Shown here piece after piece: positions 1-6,768 of a stretch of DNA of 7,009 nt. The notes beneath the pieces were generated by a model. The model saw nothing but the letters and a program-made list of their open reading frames with translations. It was not told the origin of the DNA and made no database searches. Each line of letters opens with the position of its first letter. The first letter of the stretch is position 1. This DNA comes from Pseudomonadota bacterium (GTDB lineage Bacteria > Pseudomonadota > Gammaproteobacteria > Burkholderiales > Burkholderiaceae_B), in contig JAEYVD010000884.1 of the NCBI GenBank assembly GCA_023432075.1, positions 1 through 7,009 on the forward strand, given 5' to 3'. A program made the position numbers and the translations under genes.

Positions 1-434
1 GCAACATGTCGATCGCCACGACCTCGTCCTGGAAGGACAAGGCCAGCGGCGAAAAGCGCGAAGAAACCGAATGGCACCGCGTCGTCATGTACAACCGCCT
101 GGCTGAAATCGCCGGCGAATACCTGAAGAAGGGCCGCTCGGTCTACATCGAAGGCCGCCTCAAGACGCGCAAGTGGCAAGACAAGGACACCGGCGCCGAC
201 CGCTACAGCACCGAAATCGTCGCTGACCAGATGCAAATGCTGGGTGGCCGCGAAGACGGCGGCGGCGGTGGCGGCAGCTACGGTGGTGGCGGCGGCTATG
301 ACGACGCGCCGCGCCAGCAACGCGCCGCCCCTGCGCAGCGTCCCGCACCCCAGCAGCGCCCGGCGGCTCCCGCAGCGGCGCCAGCCAGCAGCGGCGCCAA
401 TCTGGCGGACATGGACGACGATATTCCGTTCTGA
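1..434 (+). CDS. ssb: Single-stranded DNA-binding protein SSB, 3' part (5' end outside window)
   Basis: SSB coats single-stranded DNA during replication, recombination and repair and recruits partner proteins through its C-terminal tip. The reading frame is open from the first base, so the gene starts upstream; the ATG at position 6 is an internal Met, since in E. coli SSB this point lies about 30 residues in. Numbering from that Met, the OB-fold part carries the aromatic DNA-binding positions: Trp9 (SSWKDK), Trp23 (EWHRV), Tyr29 (where E. coli has Phe60) and Trp57 (RKWQDK). MQMLGGR closes the OB fold. A Gly-rich stretch (about residues 80-97) and a Pro/Gln/Ala-rich linker follow, then the acidic tip DMDDDIPF, the conserved binding site for exonuclease I, RecO and others. 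The frame ends at TGA 432-434. It is very GC-rich (49 of 60 bases in 301-360). A strong terminator follows, so it is probably the last gene of its transcript. Confidence 0.97.
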   Translation, partial: NMSIATTSSWKDKASGEKREETEWHRVVMYNRLAEIAGEYLKKGRSVYIEGRLKTRKWQDKDTGADRYSTEIVADQMQMLGGREDGGGGGGSYGGGGGYDDAPRQQRAAPAQRPAPQQRPAAPAAAPASSGANLADMDDDIPF

Positions 435-452
435 TCACCAAGAAAGCACGAA

Positions 453-481
453 AAAAAGCCCACCATGCTGGTGGGCTTTTT
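453..481 (+). terminator. Rho-independent terminator of ssb, probably bidirectional
   Basis: A perfect hairpin lies 18 bases after the ssb stop. The arm 453-465 (AAAAAGCCCACCA) pairs with 469-481 (TGGTGGGCTTTTT) around the three-base loop TGC. The GC-rich core (458-464/470-476) is followed by five T on the plus strand, and the A-run at 451-457 supplies a U-run on the minus strand. It could therefore stop transcription in both directions, isolating ssb from the polysaccharide genes. Confidence 0.92.
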
Positions 482-560
482 GTTGCGCGCTGCAAAAGTG
501 CTGCAGGAAGCCGCCGTGCGCGAGGTTGTGAAAGAGGTCTGTCTGAACAGCCGAAATGGT

Positions 561-617
561 CCGCAAGGCTGACTCCAGTTTCCGGAGAATTGAAGAACGC
601 CGCCTTGCGGTGTTTTT
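561..617 (+). terminator. Second terminator-like structure with two alternative foldings
   Basis: Two foldings share the same 3' arm. In the first, CCGCAAGGC (561-569) is a perfect 9-base inverted repeat of GCCTTGCGG (602-610), enclosing a small inner hairpin CTCC/GGAG (573-576/584-587). In the second, ACGCCGC (597-603) pairs with GCGGTGT (607-613) around CTT, with one G-T pair. Both run into a T-tract (613-617). They cannot form together because both use 602-610. This could be a back-up terminator, the 3' end of a small RNA, or an attenuator-like switch; the sequence does not decide. No short ORF with a convincing ribosome-binding site was seen in 482-600. Confidence 0.5.
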
Positions 618-928
618 ATCATTTCAGATGTCGGTATATATCCATATTAAAAAATCTACGAACCACACCCGATTTTGGAATCTTTCGTGTCAATTTGAGA
701 AGCGGTTTTGGCAGTATTCGAAAGGCTTGGTTGGTATTGGTAACAATATAAGTATCTAAATCTGACTCATCCGATCGATTTAGGCTTACAAGGGTTTTCC
801 GTGTGCCTGAAGCACGGGTACTGCTTGCCGCTGGCTTGACTCTCTGATAGCCTTTTCGGCGGTCAAACGAATGTTCGAGGAAAAATAGTCCAGCTATTGG
901 CCTGGGATGCTGCGGAAAGGGAACATCG
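618..928 (+). promoter_or_regulatory. AT-rich gene-free leader upstream of the polysaccharide module
   Basis: No convincing gene was found in this roughly 310-base stretch; the ORFs in it are short, overlap real genes and lack family signatures. Composition drops sharply: 43 of 120 bases are G or C in 641-760, against well over 60% in ssb and the LysR gene. Low-GC DNA before a surface-polysaccharide operon is a usual place for the promoter and for silencing or activator proteins. Weak promoter-like elements include TATAAG at 747-752 (no good -35 at the right distance) and TTGGTA (731-736) with TATCTA (753-758) 16 bases later. TTGACT at 836-841 resembles a -35 but has no matching -10. A small hairpin GTGC/GCAC (803-806/812-815) is also present. 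The promoter is inferred from the need to transcribe the module, not identified. Confidence 0.35.
916..922 (+). promoter_or_regulatory. Ribosome-binding site of the Wzz-like gene
   Basis: AAAGGGA lies six bases before the ATG at 929. It is the best Shine-Dalgarno match near the 5' end of this frame and fixes the start there. Confidence 0.7.
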
Positions 929-1843
929 ATGGCAAGCAAGGATTTTGTTATAAATGCCGCAGCAAGCACATATAACTCTGACTCAGTGATAACGCCGCTT
1001 GGCACCTTTAACACTGATGATTTCTGGCGGCGGTTATTCTGCAATTGGAAAACACTGGCGGTCGCGGCGTTGCTTGGCGCGGTATGTGGAATTGCGGCCT
1101 ATTTTCTTGTACCAAAAAAATGGCCTGCAACCGTTATTGTTCGGGTCGGTGATTTACAGCCTGGTCATCAATTCGAAGGCGAGCTGCTCGAACAGATGTC
1201 GCTGACGGCGGCGTGGATAAGCAGCACGGAATTTGCCGACGCCGTACTGGCGTCGATGGATCCTGCAGCGGCCGGCGATGCCGCGAACGAATCACGCGAT
1301 GCCAAGCTGTTTCGGCAGACGCTGAGCGCGAAGGGGATACCTGGCAGCCAGTTGGTGAGGGTGGATTATCTGGGCTACTCTCACCCCCGAATGCAGGCAT
1401 ATGTTGACGCGATAGGTCGGCAGGTGCGCGCGTCCCACGAGAAGATCATGGTGGCCCGCCTGGAAGCGCTGAAAGGCTTACGGAATAAATATGATGGCGA
1501 GCTTGAAGCGCAGGAGAGAAGATACCAGAGCTTACGCCGTGAGTACGAAGATATTCTGCGCGAGCCCTCGGGTTCGAAACTGGTAATGGCGCACCAAATT
1601 GGTGTGCAGCTTTCCGAAAGTGCGATGGTTGTCGACTTACTGAATAGAGCCGCATATGAGTTGGACCAGCGTATTGAAATGGCTGGGCGTTATTCTGCAG
1701 TTGTCACCCAAGCTGAAATTTATGTGGATCCCGCATTTCCAAGGCTAGGAAAATTTCTGCCGCCAGCAGTGCTGCTCGGTCTGCTGTGCGGGTTTATTTT
1801 TTTGGTTATTCGCGGCAAGACGCGCTTTGTTCTCCAGACGTAA
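929..1843 (+). CDS. Wzz-like polysaccharide chain-length regulator / co-polymerase
   Basis: This is probably an inner-membrane polysaccharide co-polymerase that sets chain length by working with the Wzy polymerase; the exact polymer is unknown. The 304-residue product has the family layout. A cytoplasmic N-terminus of about 40 residues contains a Wzz-type DDFWRRLFCNWK stretch. A first membrane segment spans about 41-61. A long periplasmic part follows, predicted helical and charged at about 170-212 (likely coiled coil). A Pro-rich approach (VDPAFPRLGKFLPPA, Pro268, 271, 278, 279) leads to a second membrane segment at about 277-294, with a short basic cytoplasmic end. It stops right after the second segment, so there is no C-terminal tyrosine autokinase domain as in Wzc/ExoP types. 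The ATG at 929 follows a good ribosome-binding site. It is first of four same-strand genes and 117 bases before the flippase start. It is less GC-rich than the flanks (25 of 60 bases in 1081-1140). Sequence similarity beyond the layout is weak, so the family call rests on topology, motif and neighbours. Confidence 0.8.
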   Translation: MASKDFVINAAASTYNSDSVITPLGTFNTDDFWRRLFCNWKTLAVAALLGAVCGIAAYFLVPKKWPATVIVRVGDLQPGHQFEGELLEQMSLTAAWISSTEFADAVLASMDPAAAGDAANESRDAKLFRQTLSAKGIPGSQLVRVDYLGYSHPRMQAYVDAIGRQVRASHEKIMVARLEALKGLRNKYDGELEAQERRYQSLRREYEDILREPSGSKLVMAHQIGVQLSESAMVVDLLNRAAYELDQRIEMAGRYSAVVTQAEIYVDPAFPRLGKFLPPAVLLGLLCGFIFLVIRGKTRFVLQT

Positions 1844-1960
1844 TCGTTGACCCTCGGAGTACTAACCGATCGGTATCTCCCATTTCTATCGCAGCGCCGG
1901 CTACCTCGAATGTCAACTTCATAACGTCTTTTGCGCTCCGGAAATTTCTTTGGTCGATCC
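1844..1960 (+). other. Intergenic gap between Wzz-like and flippase genes
   Basis: This 117-base gap is unusually long for a compact operon whose next junctions overlap. TTGACC at 1847-1852 resembles a -35 element, but no good -10 follows at 16-18 bases. No hairpin with a T-run was seen. The flippase frame opens after a TAA at 1922-1924, so an upstream extension beyond that is not possible. The gap might hide an internal promoter or decayed sequence. Confidence 0.3.
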
Positions 1961-3406
1961 GTGAAATTAATCAGACATTCCGTTTACAACCTACTCGGCC
2001 TGGGGCTTCCGCTACTCACCGCAGTATTCAGCATTCCGGTGCTCATCCGGGAACTTGGCGACGCCCGGTTTGGGCTGTTGACGCTGATCTGGGCGATCGT
2101 CAGCTACCTGAGCCTGTTCGACCTGGGATTGGGGCGCGCCTTGACGCAGCATCTGGCAGTGATGCTGGAAGGAAGGGAGCGGCGGCGTGTGGGCGCGCTG
2201 GTGGTGACTGCAATCGCCGTGATCGCGCTATTCAGTCTGGTCGCGGGCGCATTGATGGCCATCGTCGGCCCTTGGGGACTGGGATTCATCGATGCCGTGC
2301 CGGACAGGACGGAAGCCGTCAATGCCATCTGGATCATGGCGCTTGCGATGCCGGCCGTGGTGCTGACCGCGGGTTTCAGGGGAATTCTGGAAGCACGGCA
2401 TGCATTTGCCGTAATCAATTTGATCCGGCTGCCGATGGGGCTGTTGACGTTTCTGGGCCCCTTGGCGGTGGTTCTTTATGGACCGCCGCGGCTGGACGTC
2501 ATCACGATGGTTCTTGCCGGCGGACGTGTGGTGACCTGCGTCTTGCACGCTTGGTATGCGAAGCGCTACCTGCCGGACGATGTGGGCCCCTTCACCTTCG
2601 ACAAGACGCTGATCCGGCCGCTTTGCAGTTCAGGGGGCTGGATGACCGTTAGCAACGTTGTCAGCCCGATCATGAGCTACGCCGACAGGTTCATTGTTGG
2701 CGCGGTGATTTCATCGGCGGCCGTTGCTTACTACGTCACCCCCCAGGAGTTGATTACCAAGTTGTCAATCCTGCCAGGTGCATTGACTGCGGTATTGTTC
2801 CCGGCGCTGGCGGCACAGATTGCCAGGCAGGATAAAACGGTAATACCGCTGATAACCAAGGCGGCAGGCTGGATATTTCTGACGCTGTTGCCCATAACCG
2901 CGGCCATCGCGATATTTGCCAAGGAACTTCTGACGTTGTGGGTGGGGGAGCCGTTCGCCTTGCAGAGCTACGTGCTGCTGCAGGTATTTTCCGCCGGCAT
3001 GTTCATTACTTGCATCGCCCAGATTCCCTTTACAGTCATCCAGGGAGCGGGAAGGTCACATCTGACTGCCGTCATTCACCTGATCGAAGTGCCATTGTTT
3101 CTTGCCGCCTTGTTCTTTCTCGCGCGGCACTACGGTCTGACCGGCGCGGCAGTCGCATGGTTTCTCCGAGTGGCGATTGACGCTGCCCTGATGTTCTGGG
3201 GCGCCAAGGTGGTTCTGAATCGTTCGATGTTCAGCAATGGCCCGCTCAAGCTCCTGGCAGTGTCTGGCCTTGCGGTTGCAGGATTCTTGGGCGCGCTTGT
3301 ACCGAGCGCATCCGTGCGGGCTGCTTGGCTGTTGATGGTTGTCGCGCTGGTGCTGTGGGTTGCATTTCGGGGCGGTGCGAGTCTTCACCGTAGGGGCAGA
3401 GCATGA
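1961..3406 (+). CDS. Wzx-type polysaccharide flippase (MOP superfamily, oligosaccharide exporter)
   Basis: This is probably an inner-membrane transporter that flips an undecaprenyl-diphosphate-linked oligosaccharide to the periplasmic face for polymerisation or ligation. The product is about 481 residues, the usual Wzx length, and is made almost entirely of hydrophobic helices (roughly 12-14) with short charged loops. The N-terminus has the family pattern HSVYNLLGLGLPLLTAVFSI, then a conserved-looking loop IRELGDARFGLLTLIW and LSLFDLGLGRALTQHL. Later parts include the SYADRFIVGAVIS region and PQELITKLSILPG, typical of polysaccharide-synthesis membrane proteins. There is no ATG near the start. 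GTG at 1961 is chosen because family homology begins there; TTG at 1931 would add ten residues. Neither has a clear Shine-Dalgarno sequence, so the start is uncertain. The stop TGA at 3404-3406 overlaps the next ATG (ATGA), implying translational coupling. The transported sugar cannot be read from the sequence. Confidence 0.87.
   Translation: MKLIRHSVYNLLGLGLPLLTAVFSIPVLIRELGDARFGLLTLIWAIVSYLSLFDLGLGRALTQHLAVMLEGRERRRVGALVVTAIAVIALFSLVAGALMAIVGPWGLGFIDAVPDRTEAVNAIWIMALAMPAVVLTAGFRGILEARHAFAVINLIRLPMGLLTFLGPLAVVLYGPPRLDVITMVLAGGRVVTCVLHAWYAKRYLPDDVGPFTFDKTLIRPLCSSGGWMTVSNVVSPIMSYADRFIVGAVISSAAVAYYVTPQELITKLSILPGALTAVLFPALAAQIARQDKTVIPLITKAAGWIFLTLLPITAAIAIFAKELLTLWVGEPFALQSYVLLQVFSAGMFITCIAQIPFTVIQGAGRSHLTAVIHLIEVPLFLAALFFLARHYGLTGAAVAWFLRVAIDAALMFWGAKVVLNRSMFSNGPLKLLAVSGLAVAGFLGALVPSASVRAAWLLMVVALVLWVAFRGGASLHRRGRA
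3392..3397 (+). promoter_or_regulatory. Ribosome-binding site of the O-antigen ligase/polymerase-family gene
   Basis: AGGGGC lies five bases before the ATG at 3403, inside the last codons of the flippase gene. It supports the coupled ATGA start. Confidence 0.7.
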
Positions 3407-4725
3407 GCGCGCACGCGGCAATGCCTACCCGCCTCGATTTGCGGATCGCATTTTATGTAGTCCTGCTTCCGTTTTTCCTCGTGTTTCTCGGCGATGTGCA
3501 GGTGCCCGTGGGCTCGAGCACAATGACGGTTCCGACGGGGATGTTCATCATTCTCCCGCTGCTCGTGACGCTCATGATGCTGCCTCGCATTGTGATTCCC
3601 ACCTCGGCGCTGTTGTTGCTTGGCATTGTATTTTTTGGGGCGGTCGGGGTGGCGATGACACCCGAGAGCTTGTATATGCGGGCCGGCGCCGGTGCCTTGC
3701 CGATGATTTATGCAATAAGCACGTTGATTTTTTACGCGCAGGTTCATCAGTTCATCAAGCAGGAATGGATCGTACGCATGATGCTGGCGGGCGGGGCCGT
3801 GCTGGCAATCGCCGTCATTGTGCTTTTTTGCGTCGCTGTATTTAGCCCGGGCGATTATTACGCGCGCAAGCTATTTATCGCTACGCCGCTTGGCAGGTCA
3901 AATTATCTAGCCGCGTTTCTCGTTTTTCTGTTTGCGCTGGCCTCCGCGAAAATGCGCGTGATGCGATGGCTTTTTGCGCTCGCCATTTTTTGCACGATGT
4001 CCCGGGGCGGGGTGATCGTATTCGCACTATTCCTTCTGGCATTGCAGATGGACAGGAAGCGGCTGCTGTGGCTGGTGTGGGTGGTGCCCGTCGTGGCGTT
4101 TATTTCGGCGATTCTATTTTTTTCGATTGATATCGAAAATCACCTTCGCGAATATAGCGGACCGTTTGCCAGCGAACTGAGTTCCGTCGTGAATCGCCTG
4201 CTGTTGTGGTCGTTCAGTTTCGACCTCTGGCTTCAGCACCCGTGGTTTGGCATTGGCCCCAATACATTCCGAACTTTCGTAGAACTCAACCATGGGATCG
4301 AGGACGTTTGGGGGACGCATAACTCCATCCTCCAGCTGCTTCTGAATTACGGACTATTTGGTGCCATATTGTATGGATGGTACTTGCGGGTTATCTATAG
4401 GCAATTGCTCCGAGCAGAGCAATCGTCGCCGTGGTTTCGCTATCTACGTGTGGTTTTTGTCGTATTGCTGGTGTTTTCACTGTTCGAACCCCTTGTGGGT
4501 TCGGCAGCATTCGAGGTGTTGCTTGCATTCATGCTGGTTTTGGCACTGACACACGCCCTCCCCGCCGGCTCGGGAAGACTGATAATCATTGCGATAAGTT
4601 GCTCAGAAAATGGAAATATTGCTCTCCGTTGTGATTCCCACGCACAATCGCTCCAAGTATGCGATTCATGCGGTTCGCTCCATACTGGCCATCGGGGATC
4701 GCAGCCTGGAACTGGTCGTCAGTGA
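3403..4725 (+). CDS. O-antigen ligase / Wzy polymerase-family membrane protein (C-terminal frame suspect)
   Basis: This is probably an inner-membrane glycan polymerase (Wzy) or ligase (WaaL-like), acting on the periplasmic side on glycans flipped by the neighbouring Wzx-type protein. The protein is polytopic with about 10-12 hydrophobic helices and a Wzy_C-type large loop. Family motifs visible are GRSNYLA (164-170), SRGG (200-203), Arg265 in NRLLLW, HPWFGIGPNTF (279-289) and THNSILQLLLNYGLFG (305-320). The last includes the His-Asn seen in ligases and polymerases, which this domain alone cannot separate. The start follows a good ribosome-binding site and overlaps the flippase stop. The C-terminus is odd: after about residue 388 the frame runs through the start of the glycosyltransferase gene, ending in a hydrophilic Cys- and Gly-containing tail that is simply an out-of-frame reading of that gene. 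In the +1 frame, tandem stops TGA-TAA sit at 4580-4585, just before the next ATG. The natural protein may therefore be about 392 residues, ending near THALPPARED. Function class is fairly sure; the last roughly 50 residues are not. Confidence 0.85.
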   Translation: MSAHAAMPTRLDLRIAFYVVLLPFFLVFLGDVQVPVGSSTMTVPTGMFIILPLLVTLMMLPRIVIPTSALLLLGIVFFGAVGVAMTPESLYMRAGAGALPMIYAISTLIFYAQVHQFIKQEWIVRMMLAGGAVLAIAVIVLFCVAVFSPGDYYARKLFIATPLGRSNYLAAFLVFLFALASAKMRVMRWLFALAIFCTMSRGGVIVFALFLLALQMDRKRLLWLVWVVPVVAFISAILFFSIDIENHLREYSGPFASELSSVVNRLLLWSFSFDLWLQHPWFGIGPNTFRTFVELNHGIEDVWGTHNSILQLLLNYGLFGAILYGWYLRVIYRQLLRAEQSSPWFRYLRVVFVVLLVFSLFEPLVGSAAFEVLLAFMLVLALTHALPAGSGRLIIIAISCSENGNIALRCDSHAQSLQVCDSCGSLHTGHRGSQPGTGRQ

Positions 4726-5812
4726 CACCAGCACTGACGGACTGCTCGAGGAGCTTGTTCGCCAGGGCGATAATCCCCCCATAGAAGACCCGCGCTTCAA
4801 GTATTTGCGGCCCGCGGAAAAGATGGACATGACGGGCAATCACAATAATGTGATCGCTGCCGCGTCCGGGGAATTTGTTTGTCTGATTGGCGACGACGAC
4901 ACCATCACGGAAGACGCGTTGCTGGCGGCGCGTTGGGCCAAGGACAATCAGATCGACGTCATCGCGCCGAAGGTGATGTCGAATTATGTGTGGCCGGATT
5001 TCAGATCCAAGATCTTTGGCGCAGGCCACGCCGGCAGGTTATATCTGCCGAGCCGGATCGGCGCCCTGGTCGTTCGCGAATCTTCCGATAGCCTGTCCGA
5101 AGCGTTGGTGAACGCCGCGCAGGGAACGGACGGTCTTCCCAAGATCTACCACGGGATCGTGCGGCGCAGCCTGCTCGAAAAGATCAAGACGCTTTCGGGC
5201 GCCTTTTTCCATGGGTCCAGCCCCGATGTGTCCGGTGCGATAGGCTTGGCGTTGTGCGGGGGCCGGTTCGTGGAGATCGACTATCCCCTCACCATCCCCG
5301 GCGCATCCGGCGGCAGCAATACTGGCCGCAGCGCCATGAACCAGCACAAGGGAAAGCTGGGGCTTGAGTCACAAACCAAGGCGTTCGTGAGCGCCGGCTG
5401 GACCGAAGGGGTGCCGCGTTTTTTCTCCGTTGAAACTGTCTGGGCGCATGCTGCGCTGGAGACCGTTGCAAGGATTTCCCCGGCCGAGGTGCCGCGATTC
5501 AATTTTGCGCGGCTGATCGCCGTGTGCCAGACGTTGCATGGCGAGTACGCTTCCGAAATCGAGCAGGCGATTCCACTGGCCGCGGGCATCGTCGGCCTGA
5601 CGCGATCCGATTTCCTCAGGAAAGTGGCGTTCGAGAAAAGGCGGTATCGCCGCCAGCGGCTAATCAGGCTCTTGCGCCGGGCCATGCGCCCCACGGTTGC
5701 CGGCGGCCGCGAATACACGGGGGCCATCGATACCGTCGCTCAGACGCCGGCGCTGCTCAAGGCGCATATGACGGACCGTCATTGGAGCTGGGACAAGGCG
5801 GTCAAGCGCTGA
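4610..5812 (+). CDS. Family 2 glycosyltransferase (GT-A fold)
   Basis: This is probably a cytoplasmic or membrane-associated sugar transferase that adds one residue to the lipid-linked glycan, using a nucleotide-sugar donor. The 400-residue protein begins with the GT2 signature LSVVIPTHNRSKYAIHAVRS (about 5-24). The first nucleotide-binding acid follows at Asp39 (VVSDTSTDG). The DxD-type metal site is in CLIGDDDTITED (Asp95-97). HGSSPDVSGAIGLALCGGRF (201-220) resembles the acceptor-side region with the acid often used as catalytic base (Asp206 is the candidate). The rest, about 250-400, is a less conserved, Arg-rich region without clear membrane spans. The ATG at 4610 is chosen because the signature starts four residues later. 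It lacks a clear Shine-Dalgarno sequence and lies inside the overrunning upstream frame, so re-initiation after the preceding gene is likely. GC content rises through the gene (37 of 60 bases in 5041-5100). Donor and acceptor sugars are unknown. It is the only glycosyltransferase in the module. Confidence 0.92.
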   Translation: MEILLSVVIPTHNRSKYAIHAVRSILAIGDRSLELVVSDTSTDGLLEELVRQGDNPPIEDPRFKYLRPAEKMDMTGNHNNVIAAASGEFVCLIGDDDTITEDALLAARWAKDNQIDVIAPKVMSNYVWPDFRSKIFGAGHAGRLYLPSRIGALVVRESSDSLSEALVNAAQGTDGLPKIYHGIVRRSLLEKIKTLSGAFFHGSSPDVSGAIGLALCGGRFVEIDYPLTIPGASGGSNTGRSAMNQHKGKLGLESQTKAFVSAGWTEGVPRFFSVETVWAHAALETVARISPAEVPRFNFARLIAVCQTLHGEYASEIEQAIPLAAGIVGLTRSDFLRKVAFEKRRYRRQRLIRLLRRAMRPTVAGGREYTGAIDTVAQTPALLKAHMTDRHWSWDKAVKR

Positions 5813-5838
5813 CCGCCACTCGCAGCCCTCGGCGGCCG

Positions 5839-6768
5839 CTATTTTTTCCCGCGATCTGGCGCCGGTTGGTTGGCAGCCGGGAGAAAGGCCTGCACCAGAA
5901 AATCAATGAATGCGCGCGCGCGGGCCGTCTGATTGCGGCGCTGTGGATAGTAGACAAACAGGTCGGCCGACGGCAGCGCGAAATCGGGCAATACCACCCG
6001 CAGCCGGCCGCTTTCCAGATACTTGGCCAGATCCCATTCCGATCGGATGAGGATGCCGTGGCCATCCAGCGCCCAGCCCAGAACGATGTCGCCGTCGTTG
6101 CTGGAAAGCCCACCTTCGACCTTCACCACTTCCACGCGGCCTTGATGCGTAAAGCGCCAGACCCCATGCGCCTCGTCGTTTTGCCGGTGAAGAATGCACA
6201 GGTGATGGGCGAGGTCGGCAAGGGTGGCCGGCGTGCCGTGCGCCTTCAGGTAGCGAGGCGAGGCGCACAGAAAGCGGCGGTTGGTCATGATGCGCCGGGC
6301 GGCAAGACGATTGTCGGGCAGCTCGCCGAAGCGGATGGCCAGATCGAAGCCGCCTTCCACCAGATCGATGGGACGGTCGGTGACCTCAAGTTCGACCTGG
6401 ACCTGCGGATAGCGCTTTGCGAACGCCGAGACCAGCGGCGCGATGGTCGTGCGGCCGAAACCCAGCGTGGCATTGACGCGGATAAGACCACGCGGCTGCG
6501 CGCTGCTGCTGGACACCACGTCTTCCATTTCCCGCAGGTCGGCCAGGATCCGGACCGCGTAGGCGAGGTAGGTTTCGCCTTCGTTGGTGAGGCTGATGCT
6601 GCGCGTCGTGCGGTTGACCAGCCGCACGCCAAGGCGTTTTTCCATCAGCGCCAGCCGCTTGGTGGCCGCCGGTGGCGTCAGGTCCAACTGCCGCGCCGCC
6701 GCGGACAGGCTGCCCAGCCGCGCGATCAGCACGAAGAATTGCAGCTCTGAGGCAAGGTCGGCTTTCAC
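5839..6768 (-). CDS. LysR-type transcriptional regulator (CrgA/DmlR-like group)
   Basis: This is a DNA-binding regulator responding to a small-molecule effector. The 309-residue product has a winged helix-turn-helix at about 8-66, with recognition region GSLSAAARQLDLTPPAATKR and RLGVRLVNRTTRSISLTNEG. A linker helix and a periplasmic-binding-protein-like effector domain follow from about 92 to 295. FDLAIRFGELPDNRLAARRI (141-160) and RRFLCASPRYLKAHGTP are typical of the CrgA/DmlR-like group. The start codon is GTG (complement of 6766-6768), the first possible because an in-frame TAA lies three codons upstream. No good Shine-Dalgarno sequence precedes it. The stop is TAG, 26 bases from the convergent glycosyltransferase stop. 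It is divergent from the sugar-acid dehydratase gene with 95 bases between, the usual arrangement for a LysR regulator and its target. Control of that gene and of itself is therefore inferred; DmlR relatives often respond to C4 hydroxy acids. The effector is unproven. Confidence 0.93.
   Translation of the reverse strand: MKADLASELQFFVLIARLGSLSAAARQLDLTPPAATKRLALMEKRLGVRLVNRTTRSISLTNEGETYLAYAVRILADLREMEDVVSSSSAQPRGLIRVNATLGFGRTTIAPLVSAFAKRYPQVQVELEVTDRPIDLVEGGFDLAIRFGELPDNRLAARRIMTNRRFLCASPRYLKAHGTPATLADLAHHLCILHRQNDEAHGVWRFTHQGRVEVVKVEGGLSSNDGDIVLGWALDGHGILIRSEWDLAKYLESGRLRVVLPDFALPSADLFVYYPQRRNQTARARAFIDFLVQAFLPAANQPAPDRGKK

Noticed and set aside
240..300. GGC/GGT repeat tract in ssb as a possible DNA repeat element
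   Set aside because: It encodes the ordinary Gly-rich linker of SSB and has no independent repeat structure.
556..759. 67-residue plus-strand ORF in the leader region
   Set aside because: It has no Shine-Dalgarno sequence, crosses the terminator-like hairpin and shows no family features.
619..1044. 141-residue minus-strand ORF in the leader region
   Set aside because: It has no recognisable domain or ribosome-binding site and overlaps the start of the Wzz-like gene in antisense.
1786..2652. 288-residue plus-strand ORF overlapping the end of the Wzz-like gene and the start of the flippase gene
   Set aside because: It is rich in Arg, Gly and Cys without family motifs and is out of frame with two well-supported membrane-protein genes.
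4595..4725. Cys-containing tail of the ligase frame as a possible metal-binding domain
   Set aside because: The four Cys residues arise from reading the glycosyltransferase 5' end in another frame; no conserved spacing supports a real domain.
5813..5847. Possible terminator between the glycosyltransferase and LysR genes
   Set aside because: The stem CCGCC/GGCGG (5813-5817/5831-5835) is short with a 13-base loop, and the T-run begins six bases after the stem and codes for the end of the regulator, so it is too weak to call.
5524..6750. 408-residue plus-strand ORF across the glycosyltransferase end and antisense to the LysR gene
   Set aside because: It is a GC-rich shadow frame; both genes it overlaps have clear domain signatures in their own frames.
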